From: Herminiimonas sp.
GTDB lineage: Bacteria > Pseudomonadota > Gammaproteobacteria > Burkholderiales > Burkholderiaceae_D
Direction: 5' to 3'
NCBI GenBank assembly: GCA_014377845.1
Contig: JACMOV010000047.1
Span: 1 to 40,575 of the forward strand
Length of the DNA stretch: 40,575 nucleotides
The first letter of the stretch is position 1. The number at the start of each line of letters is the position of its first letter. Positions 8,846-17,182 of the stretch are shown piece after piece. A model generated the notes under the pieces. It was not told the DNA's origin. It searched no databases and saw nothing but the letters and a program-made list of their open reading frames with translations. The translations under genes were made by a program, and so were the position numbers.

Positions 8846-9721
8846 CAGCCAGAGTGGCAACGTCACCGCCGAGGCCACTGTGCCCGCCGAGACCAGCCAG
8901 GCGACGAACGGGCCGTCGCCACCCATGCGCGCTGCCAGTACATACGCGCTCGACGCCGTCGGCAATGCGCAGAACATGACCGCCAGTTGCAGGTGCAGAG
9001 GCGGCAACTGCAGCCAGCGACCGACGAAATAGGCGATCGCCGGCAGCACCAACAGCTTGACGCCGATAAAGTACGCGGCGATCCCGTTCGGACGCGCCGT
9101 GTCGTTGCCGCGCAAGCCAGCGCCCACCGTGATCAGGCCCAAGGCGATCGACGCATTGCCGAGTCGCGACAGGGTCGCATTGGCGATCTCCGGCAGGTGC
9201 AGCCCCGCGAGATTGCACAGCACGCCGGATACCGTTGCCACCAGCAGCGGGTTCTTCGCCAGCGCCATGCCGAGACCGCCCTTGCGGTGCGCCAGTGCGT
9301 GCACGGCGGCCATGTTACAGATCGGTACGGCAAAACCGATGATCAGCGCCATCAGCGCGGTACCGGCATCGCCCGCCAGACGGGATGCCACCGCCAGTGC
9401 GATATAGGAATTGAAGCGGAAAGCCGTCTGCACCGCTGATTCGAACACCATCGGACCGACCTTGAAAAGCGGCTTTGCCAGCCAGCCGAGCGCAATGCCG
9501 GCGGCCGTGGTCAGGAGGGCCGTCTGCAGCAGTCGCCCGCTCTGGCTGAAATCGAACGGCGTGCGCGAGGTGGCATAAAAAAGGAGCGACGGGAAAAGCA
9601 CGAAATAGACGAGTTTTTCGAGGCCGGTCCAGAATTCCAGGCCCCACCCGGCGCGCCGGTACAGGACAAAGCCGAGAACGATCAGGAGAAAATCGGGAAG
9701 CAGGATGCTGAGAATGGACAT
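8831..9721 (-). CDS. AEC-family transporter (auxin efflux carrier superfamily)
   Basis: A 296-residue membrane protein with about ten hydrophobic segments, split into two halves as in the AEC/bile-acid-symporter fold. N-terminal residues such as LPDFLLIVLGFVL and the central FRFNSYIALAVA fit bacterial AEC carriers, which include malonate or malate permease-like (MdcF) proteins. The substrate is unknown. There is no clear Shine-Dalgarno. A TATAGT (minus strand, plus 9756-9761) lies 35 nt upstream and is a possible -10. The gene stands alone and converges with queG. Confidence 0.88.
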   Translation of the reverse strand: MSILSILLPDFLLIVLGFVLYRRAGWGLEFWTGLEKLVYFVLFPSLLFYATSRTPFDFSQSGRLLQTALLTTAAGIALGWLAKPLFKVGPMVFESAVQTAFRFNSYIALAVASRLAGDAGTALMALIIGFAVPICNMAAVHALAHRKGGLGMALAKNPLLVATVSGVLCNLAGLHLPEIANATLSRLGNASIALGLITVGAGLRGNDTARPNGIAAYFIGVKLLVLPAIAYFVGRWLQLPPLHLQLAVMFCALPTASSAYVLAARMGGDGPFVAWLVSAGTVASAVTLPLWLLLVT

Positions 9722-9881
9722 CGGAGGCGGGTCGGGATGGAGCGGAGCGCACTACACTATAGCAAGGAAGAAACATGGACTTGAAAAAATACAAAATTGA
9801 CAACGTCGGAATTTCTTACATATCTGGACGCTAAAATACCAACGCTTATCTAAGCATCTGTTTCCAATAAGAATTTAATTT

Positions 9882-9897
9882 AGGCACATTTTTTGCT
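9882..9897 (+). promoter_or_regulatory. Candidate sigma-54 promoter of the PEP-CTERM gene
   Basis: AGGCACATTTTTTGCT has GG and GC separated by exactly 10 nt and matches TGGCAC-N5-TTGCW with one mismatch at the first base. It is 73 nt upstream of the chosen ATG, in an AT-rich stretch (9722-9969) that otherwise holds no convincing gene. RpoN control of PEP-CTERM genes with the PrsK/PrsR system has been described in floc-forming betaproteobacteria; no activator gene is in this window. Confidence 0.6.
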
Positions 9898-9969
9898 CAA
9901 CGGAAACTCAAGGTAATTTAAAAAAACAAACGCAGCCAGTGCTTGAACGCAGTGCTTGGGAGTATGACA

Positions 9970-10671
9970 ATGAAAACAAACAAGATTTTTGCGCCATTGC
10001 TGATGGGTGGGGCGTGTTTGCTGGCGGCGTTGCCGACATGCCATGCCAGCCCGATAGCGATCGGGACGACGTATACATACGACCTGACCAACGCTGCCGC
10101 GGGCAGCGGGCTTGGCACGATGGGCAATTTCGGCACGGTGACGCTGACCCAGGCCGCCGATGAAGTGGATGTGGCGGTGGCGCTCAAGGCGGGATACCTC
10201 TTCGCCAACACCGGGGGTCCGCATGATGCATTCGTGTTCAATCTTGGCAGCACCGTCATCAATGCGGTGGTTACGCTAACCTCATTTCCGAATATCTTTC
10301 AGGTCGGCACCGGCGGACCGTTCAGCGATACGCCGTGGGGCACAACGTACAGTAATGCGATCCAGTTCAAGAGCAGTGTTGGGGGCGGTCTGTCCGCCAA
10401 CGTCACGGGCCCGCTGACCTTCACCGTCAAGGCTGCCAACCTGACGTTGACCAATTTCGTGCCCATCGCTGCGACGAAACCGACAAGTCCGTCGCCTGGA
10501 TACATTTTTTCGGCTGACGTCGGCAATGCAGCCTCGGGCAGAACGGGTGCCGTGACCACGGTTGCCAACGAGACGCCACACATAGGTCATGTCCCGGAGC
10601 CCGCCACCATCGGGATGATCGGTTTGGGTTTGTTAGGCGTCGGCTTTTCACGTCGCCGTCGACCGGCCTGA
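9970..10671 (+). CDS. PEP-CTERM sorting-domain protein
   Basis: A 233-residue exported protein of unknown function. It has an N-terminal signal peptide (about 1-26, MKTNKIFAPLLMGGACLL then a likely cut after HA), a beta-rich Thr/Asn/Gly-rich body, and a textbook C-terminal PEP-CTERM signal at about 208-233: VPEPATIGMIGLG, a short hydrophobic helix, then RRRR. Such signals are processed by exosortase for export into extracellular matrix or surface structures. The ATG at 9970 is preferred because GGGAG lies 7 nt before it; an ATG at 9964 is only 1 nt from that site. The gene is monocistronic, with a strong terminator downstream. No exosortase gene is in the window. Confidence 0.93.
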   Translation: MKTNKIFAPLLMGGACLLAALPTCHASPIAIGTTYTYDLTNAAAGSGLGTMGNFGTVTLTQAADEVDVAVALKAGYLFANTGGPHDAFVFNLGSTVINAVVTLTSFPNIFQVGTGGPFSDTPWGTTYSNAIQFKSSVGGGLSANVTGPLTFTVKAANLTLTNFVPIAATKPTSPSPGYIFSADVGNAASGRTGAVTTVANETPHIGHVPEPATIGMIGLGLLGVGFSRRRRPA

Positions 10672-10711
10672 ATCGGTTCGTGCAGTCAGACGGGGCGCGA
10701 AAAATTTTCTG

Positions 10712-10741
10712 AAAAAACCGGGTATTCAGACCCGGTTTTTT
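10712..10741 (+). terminator. Bidirectional intrinsic terminator
   Basis: AAAAAA-CCGGGT-ATTCAG-ACCCGG-TTTTTT forms a 6-bp GC stem extended by A/T pairs. It closes the PEP-CTERM gene on the plus strand and would equally end the small minus-strand gene at 10778-11035. Confidence 0.92.
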
Positions 10742-10777
10742 GTGGTCGTTTCCGTCGGCGTCCAGCGCCGGGACGAA

Positions 10778-11035
10778 TCACATGCAGGTGTCAGCCATTG
10801 ATCCTGCGTGGCCAGCGCGATCCACCTGGATGAAGCCGACTTGTGCCGCGTGGCGTTCCATGGGAGCGCATGCCTGCCTTGACATCAGCGCAATCGGCTC
10901 CGGTTGCATCGCTGGAACGACATTACCGACAATGCCAGCCACGATGGAGATCGCGATCGTCAGGGTGATCGGCATCAGGTATTCCGCGCCAATGCGGTAG
11001 CGATCGGTGATAAATGTACTTTGTGCGTTTTTCAA
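10778..11035 (-). CDS. Hypothetical small single-pass membrane protein
   Basis: An 85-residue ORF with one clear hydrophobic helix, about residues 20-43 (LMPITLTIAISIVAGIVG), and a polar C-terminal tail rich in His, Gln and Met. The start is TTG with GAGG 9-12 nt upstream. Codon third positions are mostly G or C like the neighbours, which supports real coding. It ends at the bidirectional terminator. I recognise no family. It lies downstream of, and in the same direction as, the response regulator but 167 bp away, so co-transcription is uncertain. Confidence 0.5.
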   Translation of the reverse strand: MKNAQSTFITDRYRIGAEYLMPITLTIAISIVAGIVGNVVPAMQPEPIALMSRQACAPMERHAAQVGFIQVDRAGHAGSMADTCM

Positions 11036-11202
11036 ATCGCGCCTGCCTCATGTGACACTGTCGAGTCTGGCCAGGAGTGAAATCCGTTGGCTGCTGACAG
11101 CAGAGGGTGAGAGAGAAATTGCTATATGGCAATCGTACTCTCGTATTGTTCAGGTGCAGCATTTATTGCTAATTAAGAAATTATTTTTGATGAATTCCGT
11201 GG

Positions 11203-11802
11203 CTATTTCAGCAGACGGGCCAGTTCTACTGCTGTTTTGACATGCATCTTGTCGAAGATATGTGCCCTGTGAACCTCGACGGTGCGCATGCTGATGCCGA
11301 GCTTGTCGGCGATGACCTTGTTCATATTTCCCTCAAGTATTAGTTCGAGGACCTCTCGTTCTCTCGCCGACAAGGCGCCAAGGCGCTGGTGTACCGCCGC
11401 AAACGAGCCGGCGGCGCGCGAGGCCGAGAGGGCTTCCAATACCCGGTCCATGAGCTTGTTGTCGTTGAACGGTTTTTCGAAAAAATCGAACGCGCCGCGT
11501 TTCAGGCTGTCGACCGCCATCGGCACGTCACCATGGCCGGTCAGGAAAATCACCGGCAGCCGTGCCGTCAGGCCGCGATTGGCCAGTTCGTCGAACAGGG
11601 CCGCGCCGCTCAGGTCGGGCATGCGGACGTCGAGCAGCAGGCAGTCGCCGTCTTCCGAAAAGACCGGTTTCGCGGACGGTGCAGAAAACTGCGTCAGGAA
11701 AGCCGCCCCGTCGACGTAGCTGGTGCAGGCAATATCGCGCGAGCTCGCCAGCCAGGTGAGCGAGTCCCGGATTACTTCTTCGTCGTCGACGATATGCAGC
11801 AT
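11203..11802 (-). CDS. FixJ/LuxR-type response regulator (DctR-like)
   Basis: A 199-residue two-domain regulator. The receiver domain has the acidic pair Asp6-Asp7, the phospho-acceptor Asp58 in LLLDVRMPD, and the switch and Lys in FLTGHG and FFEKPF. A LuxR-type helix-turn-helix (LSAREREVLELI, then MNKVIADKLGISMRTVEVHRA) fills the C-terminus. It has no sigma-54 AAA+ domain, so it resembles Rhodobacter DctR rather than rhizobial DctD. It starts 30 bp after the kinase stop, and the pair sits divergent from dctPQM, so it most likely activates those genes in response to C4-dicarboxylates. This role is inferred from context. Confidence 0.92.
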   Translation of the reverse strand: MLHIVDDEEVIRDSLTWLASSRDIACTSYVDGAAFLTQFSAPSAKPVFSEDGDCLLLDVRMPDLSGAALFDELANRGLTARLPVIFLTGHGDVPMAVDSLKRGAFDFFEKPFNDNKLMDRVLEALSASRAAGSFAAVHQRLGALSAREREVLELILEGNMNKVIADKLGISMRTVEVHRAHIFDKMHVKTAVELARLLK

Positions 11803-11832
11803 GGATGATTCCTGGTCAAAAAGTGGTGCCCT

Positions 11833-13974
11833 TCAGGCGGGTGTGGGACGCGATTCCGTCTGGCGTGCTGGTGCGGCCGGCAGTGCGAATTCGAAAATGG
11901 TGCCGCCGCCCGGATTGTCGCGGTATTCGAGGCGGCCACCGTGGAACTCGATGGCGGTACGGCAGATGTTGAGGCCCATGCCCATGCCCTCGGCCTTGGT
12001 GGAGAAAAACGGGGAGAACAGGCGCTCGCCGATTTCCGGTGCAATGCCGTGGCCGCGGTCGATGACAGCGAACCGGATCGCTGCAGTGCCGCTGTCCACG
12101 CCATGGTCATCTGTGCTGCTACCGGGGTCGCTACTGCGGTCACCGTTTTCGCCAGCCTTCTCGCCAGCCTTCTCGATGCGGCTGACCATGACCTGCAACA
12201 CGCGCTGTTCGGGCGCTGCCCGTTCCATGGATTCGATCGCATTGCGGGTCAGGTTCAGCAGCACCTGCTCGATCAGGACCCGATCGGCCAGTACCGGCGG
12301 CAGGCCGGGCGCGACGCTCAGCCGCAGCGACACCAGATACTTGTGCGCCTGCAGTTCGATCAACGGCGCGATGCCATCGATCAGGGCGCGCACCGCTACC
12401 CGCTCGCGCGCAGGTTCACGCTGCTTCACGAAGGCATGCACGCTGCGGATGATCTGGCCGGCGCGCTGCGCCTGGGCGCTGGCACGTTCCAGCGCGAGCT
12501 GCAACCCGGCGGTATCGAGCGACTTGCTGCTGCGGCTGCGCAGGCTGGCGGTCAGCATGTTGAGCGCACCGGTGGTGTAGCTCGAGATCGCGGCCAGGGG
12601 CTGGTTCAGTTCATGCGCCAGGGTCGAGGCGATTTCCCCCATGCTCGCCAGGCGGGCGCTGGCCTCGAGTTTTTCTTGCTGCTGCCGGTTCAGGTCCTCG
12701 ACCTGCTTGCGGTCGGAAATATCGAGGATCGATCCCATCCAGCCAGTCTGGCGGCCAGTGTCGTCGAGCAGCGGCGATTCGAAGATCAGCACCGGAAAGC
12801 GCTTGCCGCTGGCGCGCTGGAAGATGGTCTCGAAGCCTTGTGGCGTGATCGTCCCGGCCAGCACTTCGCTGAAACGTTTCTGGTATTCGGCCATCGCTTC
12901 CGGCGCCCAGTAGGGCATCGGCGGCAACCTGCCGACCAGGTCGTCGGCCTGTGTGCCGACCATTTGGCAGAAGGCCGGATTGACGTAGGTGACGCGCCCC
13001 GCGAGATCGCGGGCGCGCAAACCGGTGACGAGGGAGTTTTCCATGGCGGTGCGGAATGAAACCTGCTGCCGCAATGCGCTTTCGACTTCGAGGCGGCGGT
13101 TGATGTCGCGCCACAACGCAAACAGGCTCACCAGCAATGCCAGCGACAGTGCGATGACCGATCCGACCAGCAGGTTGGGCAAGAGTTTGGGCGCCGTCTT
13201 CAGGCTGTTGGTGCGCAGCGTGATGTTTGCACCTGGCAGATCGAGCGCGTGCGAGTGGATATAGACGCCGCGCCCCGGTCCGCCGGCGGCAAGCCGCTCG
13301 ATCAGGTTGTCGTCGGATCCCGTCAGCGTGATTTCATTGTCCTGGGCAAACCACCATGGCACCATTTCCTCCAGGATCGCTTCGGTTGAGTAAGTGGCGA
13401 CCAGGCTGCCCTTGTACCGTCCGTATTCCAGCAAAGGCAGGTCATATTCCATGCGCATCTGGCCCTGCGCATCGGCAGCCCGGCTCGGTACCGCGTAACG
13501 CGCCTTGCCGGTGCGGCGGGCACTTTCAGCAGTGGCGATCTGCTGTTCGGTCCGCCTGACTGCGACGGGCGCTGCTTCATCGGTAGAGGCCAGGACCCGG
13601 TTGTTGACATCGAGCCAGTCGACCCGGACCAGCTCGCGGCGACTGTCGAGCACGGGCAACAAGCGGGCGCGAAATTCCGGCGCCGACAGCCGGCCGCTGC
13701 CGAGGTCGGCCGCTACCTGTTGCAACGATTCTTCGTCTCGCGCCAATTGCAGACGTACGCTTTGCTCGACCCACAGCGTGTCGGCGATGAGCTGCTCCTG
13801 GCGTTCCGCTGATTCGATGTTTTGCGCCTTCCACGGTAGCCAGACGAGGCTCGCCACGACCGTGAAAACCAGTACCGCAGGCAGCAACGGCAGCGCCCAG
13901 CGCCAGCCAGGCCGGCCAGCCGACCGTCGCGGCAGGGCCGCCGACGCTGCAGGGTTGTTTGGTTTGAACCACAT
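11833..13974 (-). CDS. Sensor histidine kinase (DctS/DctB-like) with PAS domain
   Basis: A 713-residue membrane kinase. TM1 is at about 26-47, followed by a periplasmic sensor domain of about 220 residues, TM2 (about 268-290), a cytoplasmic PAS domain (about 305-430), an H-box in STLAHELNQPL, an N-box NLTRNAIES, and G-boxes DRGHGIA and GMGMGLNIC. The layout matches DctS/DctB sensors of extracellular C4-dicarboxylates. I start at ATG 13974 (MWFKPNN); the frame stays open 76 codons upstream, but that part would cross the dctP promoter and is not protein-like. The ATP-binding domain contains a low-complexity insert encoded by a 12-bp tandem repeat at 12151-12174. Confidence 0.93.
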   Translation of the reverse strand: MWFKPNNPAASAALPRRSAGRPGWRWALPLLPAVLVFTVVASLVWLPWKAQNIESAERQEQLIADTLWVEQSVRLQLARDEESLQQVAADLGSGRLSAPEFRARLLPVLDSRRELVRVDWLDVNNRVLASTDEAAPVAVRRTEQQIATAESARRTGKARYAVPSRAADAQGQMRMEYDLPLLEYGRYKGSLVATYSTEAILEEMVPWWFAQDNEITLTGSDDNLIERLAAGGPGRGVYIHSHALDLPGANITLRTNSLKTAPKLLPNLLVGSVIALSLALLVSLFALWRDINRRLEVESALRQQVSFRTAMENSLVTGLRARDLAGRVTYVNPAFCQMVGTQADDLVGRLPPMPYWAPEAMAEYQKRFSEVLAGTITPQGFETIFQRASGKRFPVLIFESPLLDDTGRQTGWMGSILDISDRKQVEDLNRQQQEKLEASARLASMGEIASTLAHELNQPLAAISSYTTGALNMLTASLRSRSSKSLDTAGLQLALERASAQAQRAGQIIRSVHAFVKQREPARERVAVRALIDGIAPLIELQAHKYLVSLRLSVAPGLPPVLADRVLIEQVLLNLTRNAIESMERAAPEQRVLQVMVSRIEKAGEKAGENGDRSSDPGSSTDDHGVDSGTAAIRFAVIDRGHGIAPEIGERLFSPFFSTKAEGMGMGLNICRTAIEFHGGRLEYRDNPGGGTIFEFALPAAPARQTESRPTPA

Positions 13975-14053
13975 CTGTTGAGTGTAGCCGAGTTGCTTCT
14001 TGAAACTGGCAACCCAGGGTCGATGCAGGCTGGATCGTGTGCCTTTGTTGCAT

Positions 14054-14099
14054 GTGGTTATCCACAATTGTGAGCCCAAGTTGAATTGTCGACAATTCA
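14054..14099. promoter_or_regulatory. Operator-like palindromes in the dct divergent region
   Basis: Three nested symmetric elements lie between the kinase and dctP: GTGG-TTAT-CCAC (14054-14065), CACAATTGTG (14063-14072) and the perfect 18-bp palindrome TGAATTGTCGACAATTCA (14082-14099). The core TTGTCGACAA fits the TnGTnnnACnA pattern bound by FadR/FCD-subgroup GntR regulators. No GntR gene is nearby, so the binding protein could instead be the adjacent response regulator. Confidence 0.55.
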
Positions 14100-14135
14100 T
14101 ACCTTTCCAATCCGCCACTTTCCCCGGGATATTCC

Positions 14136-15140
14136 ATGCTGCTGCGCTCACTCGCCATCTCGCTCGGTGCTTGTCTTGCCCTCGCCTCCAACGCCATGGC
14201 ACAGGCGCCGATCATCATCAAGTTCAGCCATGTCGTGGCGAGCGATACGCCGAAAGGCAAGGGCGCGGAGCGCTTCAAGGAACTGGCCGAGAAGATGACC
14301 ACGGGCCGGGTCAAGGTCGAGCTTTACCCGAACAGCACGCTCTACAAGGACAAGGAAGAGATGGAGGCCCTGCAGCTGGGCGCGGTGCAGATGCTGGCGC
14401 CATCGCTGGCCAAGTTCGGCCCGCTGGGCGTGAAGGAATTCGAAGTCTTCGATTTGCCGTACATGTTTCCCGGCAAAGACGTGCTCTATCGTGTCACCGA
14501 AGGCCCGATCGGCAAGGATCTCTTTAAAAAGCTCGAAACCAAGGGCATCACTGGACTGGCATTCTGGGACAACGGTTTCAAGGTGATGTCGGCCAACAAG
14601 CCGCTGCTGGTGCCGGCCGACTTCAAGGGTCAGAAAATGCGGATCCAGTCCTCGAAGGTGCTCGATGCGCAGATGCGCGCGCTTGGCGCCAATCCGCAGG
14701 TGATGGCGTTCTCCGAGGTGTATCAGGCGCTGCAGACCGGCGTGGTCGACGGCACCGAGAACCCGCCGTCGAACGTCTACACGCAAAAAATGCATGAAGT
14801 GCAGAAGAACCTGACGGTCTCCAACCACGGGTATCTGGGCTATGCCGTCATCGTCAACAAGAAGTTCTGGGATGGCTTGCCGGCCGACATCCGCACCCAG
14901 CTCGAAGCGGCGATGAAGGACGCTACCAAGTACTCGAACGCGATCGCCCAGCAGGAAAACGACCAGGCACTGGAACTGATCCGCAAGTCCGGCAAGACCG
15001 CGATCCACGTCCTGACCGACAAGGAAAAGGCGGAATGGCGCAAGGTGCTGGTGCCGGTGCAAAAAGACATGGAAGGCCGGATCGGCAAGGAACTGATCGC
15101 TGCCGTGAACAAGGAATCGGCCGCGCTCGGCTACAAGTAA
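14136..15140 (+). CDS. dctP: TRAP transporter solute-binding protein DctP
   Basis: A 334-residue periplasmic binding protein that delivers C4-dicarboxylates (malate, succinate, fumarate) to the DctQM permease. A Sec signal peptide covers about 1-22 (ending SNAMA). DctP-family features include IKFSHVVASDTPKGKGA after the signal, LPYMFPG, the carboxylate-binding Arg region KMRIQSSKV and the GTENPPSN motif. GGGA 7 nt upstream supports the start. It is first in dctPQM, 12 bp before dctQ, and divergent from the two-component genes. The substrate is inferred from family and neighbours. Confidence 0.95.
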   Translation: MLLRSLAISLGACLALASNAMAQAPIIIKFSHVVASDTPKGKGAERFKELAEKMTTGRVKVELYPNSTLYKDKEEMEALQLGAVQMLAPSLAKFGPLGVKEFEVFDLPYMFPGKDVLYRVTEGPIGKDLFKKLETKGITGLAFWDNGFKVMSANKPLLVPADFKGQKMRIQSSKVLDAQMRALGANPQVMAFSEVYQALQTGVVDGTENPPSNVYTQKMHEVQKNLTVSNHGYLGYAVIVNKKFWDGLPADIRTQLEAAMKDATKYSNAIAQQENDQALELIRKSGKTAIHVLTDKEKAEWRKVLVPVQKDMEGRIGKELIAAVNKESAALGYK

Positions 15141-15152
15141 TCGCCGAACCGC

Positions 15153-15716
15153 ATGAAATTTCTCGATCATCTGGAGGAATGGCTGATTGCCTTCCTGATG
15201 GCGGCTGCCACGCTAGTCGTGTTCGTCGCCGTGGTGCACCGCTATGTCTCCGGCTGGCCGATACCGGGCGTGCAGGATTACCTGATCGGCCTGAACACCA
15301 GCTGGGCGCAGGAACTGACCATCTACATGTTCATCTGGATGGCCAAGTTCGGCGCCGCCTACGGTGTGCGGACCGGCATCCACGTCGGCGTCGACGTCCT
15401 GGTCAACCGCATGAATACGCCGTGGCGCCGCCGCTTCATCGTGTTGGGTCTGCTGGCAGGTGCGCTCTTCACGGGCATCGTCGGCACGCTCGGCGCGCGC
15501 TTCGTGTATGAACTCAGCCACACCAGCAGCACGTCCGAAGTGCTCGAAATCCCGATGTGGATGGTCTACATGGCCGTGCCGCTCGGCTCCTACCTGATGT
15601 GCTTCAGATTCCTGCAGGTGACCTGGTCGTTCCTGCGTACCGGCGAACTGCCCAAGCACGATCACTCGCATGTCGAAGGCCTGGAAGAAGAAGACATCTC
15701 CGGAGCCAAGATATGA
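15153..15716 (+). CDS. dctQ: TRAP transporter small permease subunit DctQ
   Basis: A 187-residue inner-membrane protein with four hydrophobic helices, the family norm, and the DctQ segment WAQELTIYMFIWMAKFGAAY. It pairs with DctM to form the Na+-driven permease. The stop overlaps the dctM start (ATGA), which indicates coupled translation. The C-terminal tail is His/Glu-rich and cytoplasmic. Confidence 0.95.
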   Translation: MKFLDHLEEWLIAFLMAAATLVVFVAVVHRYVSGWPIPGVQDYLIGLNTSWAQELTIYMFIWMAKFGAAYGVRTGIHVGVDVLVNRMNTPWRRRFIVLGLLAGALFTGIVGTLGARFVYELSHTSSTSEVLEIPMWMVYMAVPLGSYLMCFRFLQVTWSFLRTGELPKHDHSHVEGLEEEDISGAKI

Positions 15717-16993
15717 ACGCCGCCATCATCTTCGTTCTGCTGCTGGCCCTGATGCTGACTGGCATGCCGATCTCGATTTCGCTCGGCCTGACGGTGCTCA
15801 CGTTCCTGTTCACCATGACCAGCGTGCCGATCGAATCGGTCGCGCTGAAACTGTTCACCGGCATCGAGAAGTTCGAGATCATGGCGATCCCGTTCTTCAT
15901 TTTGGCGGGGAATTTCCTGACGCATGGCGGCGTGGCGCGTCGCATGATCAATTTCGCTTCGTCGATGGTGGGCCACTGGCATGGCGGCCTGGCGTTGGCG
16001 GGCGTGATGGCATGCGCATTGTTTGCCGCCGTCTCCGGCTCGTCGCCCGCGACCGTGGTTGCGATCGGCTCGATCATCCTGCCTGCGATGGTGCGCCAGG
16101 GCTATCCGAAATCCTTTGGCGCGGGCGTCATCACGACCTCGGGCGCACTCGGCATCCTGATTCCGCCGTCGATCGTGATGGTGATGTATTCGGTCTCGAC
16201 CAACACCTCGGTTGGAAAGCTGTTCATGGCCGGCGTGGTGCCAGGCCTGCTGCTGGCGACCTTCCTCGGCCTGACCACCTGGTACCTGGCGCGCAAGCAT
16301 GGCTACCCGCGCCTGCCGAAGGCCAGCTGGGGCGAACGTTTCGTCGCCTTCCGCAAGAGCGCCTGGGGCCTGCTGCTGATCGTCATCGTCATGGGCGGCA
16401 TCTACACCGGCGTGTTCACGCCGACCGAAGCTGCGGCAATGGCAGCGGTCTATGCCTTCGTCGTCGCGCTGTTCGTCTACAAGGACATGGGCTGGAAACA
16501 GGTGCCGCGGGTACTGCTCGATTCGGCGGCGATGTCGGCGATGCTGCTCTACATTATTACGAATGCCGTGCTGTTCTCGTTCCTGATGACAAGCGAAGGC
16601 ATACCGCAGGCAATGGCCGGCTGGATTCTCGACAAGGGCTTCGGCATCGTGACCTTTCTGCTGGTGGTCAACGTGCTGCTGCTGCTGGCCGGTAACGTCA
16701 TGGAGCCATCGTCGATCGTGCTCATCATGGCGCCGATCCTGTTTCCGGTGGCGACCAAGCTGGGCATCGATCCGGTCCACTTCGGCATCATCATGGTAGT
16801 CAACATGGAAGTTGGCATGTGTCATCCGCCGGTCGGGCTGAACCTGTATGTGGCGTCCGGCATCACGAAGATGGGAATCAGCGAGCTCACTGTGGCGGTG
16901 CTGCCGTGGCTGCTGACGATGCTCGCGTTCCTGGTACTGATCACTTATGTTCCGCAGATCACGATGTTCCTGCCGGATCTGATCTACAAGTAA
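15713..16993 (+). CDS. dctM: TRAP transporter large permease subunit DctM
   Basis: A 426-residue protein with about 12 hydrophobic segments and the DctM signatures GNFLTHGGVARRMI, AVSGSSPATVVAIG, GILIPPSIVMV and GMCHPPVGLNLYV. It is the ion-coupled transport channel of the TRAP system. The start is ATG at 15713, overlapping the dctQ stop by 4 bp, with CGGAG 8 nt upstream inside dctQ. A hairpin terminator follows at 17139-17170. Confidence 0.96.
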   Translation: MNAAIIFVLLLALMLTGMPISISLGLTVLTFLFTMTSVPIESVALKLFTGIEKFEIMAIPFFILAGNFLTHGGVARRMINFASSMVGHWHGGLALAGVMACALFAAVSGSSPATVVAIGSIILPAMVRQGYPKSFGAGVITTSGALGILIPPSIVMVMYSVSTNTSVGKLFMAGVVPGLLLATFLGLTTWYLARKHGYPRLPKASWGERFVAFRKSAWGLLLIVIVMGGIYTGVFTPTEAAAMAAVYAFVVALFVYKDMGWKQVPRVLLDSAAMSAMLLYIITNAVLFSFLMTSEGIPQAMAGWILDKGFGIVTFLLVVNVLLLLAGNVMEPSSIVLIMAPILFPVATKLGIDPVHFGIIMVVNMEVGMCHPPVGLNLYVASGITKMGISELTVAVLPWLLTMLAFLVLITYVPQITMFLPDLIYK

Positions 16994-17053
16994 AAGGTTC
17001 GGCCGTCCTGCCCTGGTCGGCCGTCGCATGGTTAGGAGGAGGCAGGGCACAAA

Positions 17054-17071
17054 AGCGGTATCGATACCGCT
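17054..17071. repeat. Perfect 18-bp palindrome between dctM and ogt
   Basis: AGCGGTATCGATACCGCT is fully self-complementary. It sits 60 bp past the dctM stop and 111 bp before the ogt start. It has no T-run, so it is not a terminator by itself. It resembles a dimeric repressor operator, but no adjacent gene explains it. Confidence 0.5.
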
Positions 17072-17138
17072 CTGGAGACAGGTGTTCGCAGCAGCCGCAG
17101 CAGTCACGAAGCGGCGCGCAGCATCGGGGAAGTAATTC

Positions 17139-17170
17139 GAGGCGCATCGCAAGATGCGCCTCTTTTGTTT
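17139..17170 (+). terminator. Terminator after dctPQM
   Basis: A 10-bp perfect stem GAGGCGCATC/GATGCGCCTC with a GCAA tetraloop is followed by TTTTGTTTT. It ends only about 13 nt before the ogt ATG, so ogt probably needs a promoter close to or overlapping this hairpin. Confidence 0.93.
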
Positions 17171-17182
17171 TATCCTTGCAGA

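Noticed and set aside
9775-9834. 19-codon ORF (MDLKKYKIDNVGIS...) after an AGGAAG site upstream of the PEP-CTERM gene
   Set aside because: Too short to judge, no further support, and it overlaps the likely upstream region of the AEC gene; left as a possibility only.
10299-10583. 94-codon minus-strand frame opposite the PEP-CTERM gene
   Set aside because: Shadow of the well-supported sense gene, with no ribosome site or motif.
14058-14066. Perfect DnaA box TTATCCACA in the dct intergenic region, possible origin
   Set aside because: A single box without a cluster, AT-rich unwinding region, or dnaA/dnaN/gidA neighbours; it is also part of a small inverted repeat and may occur by chance.
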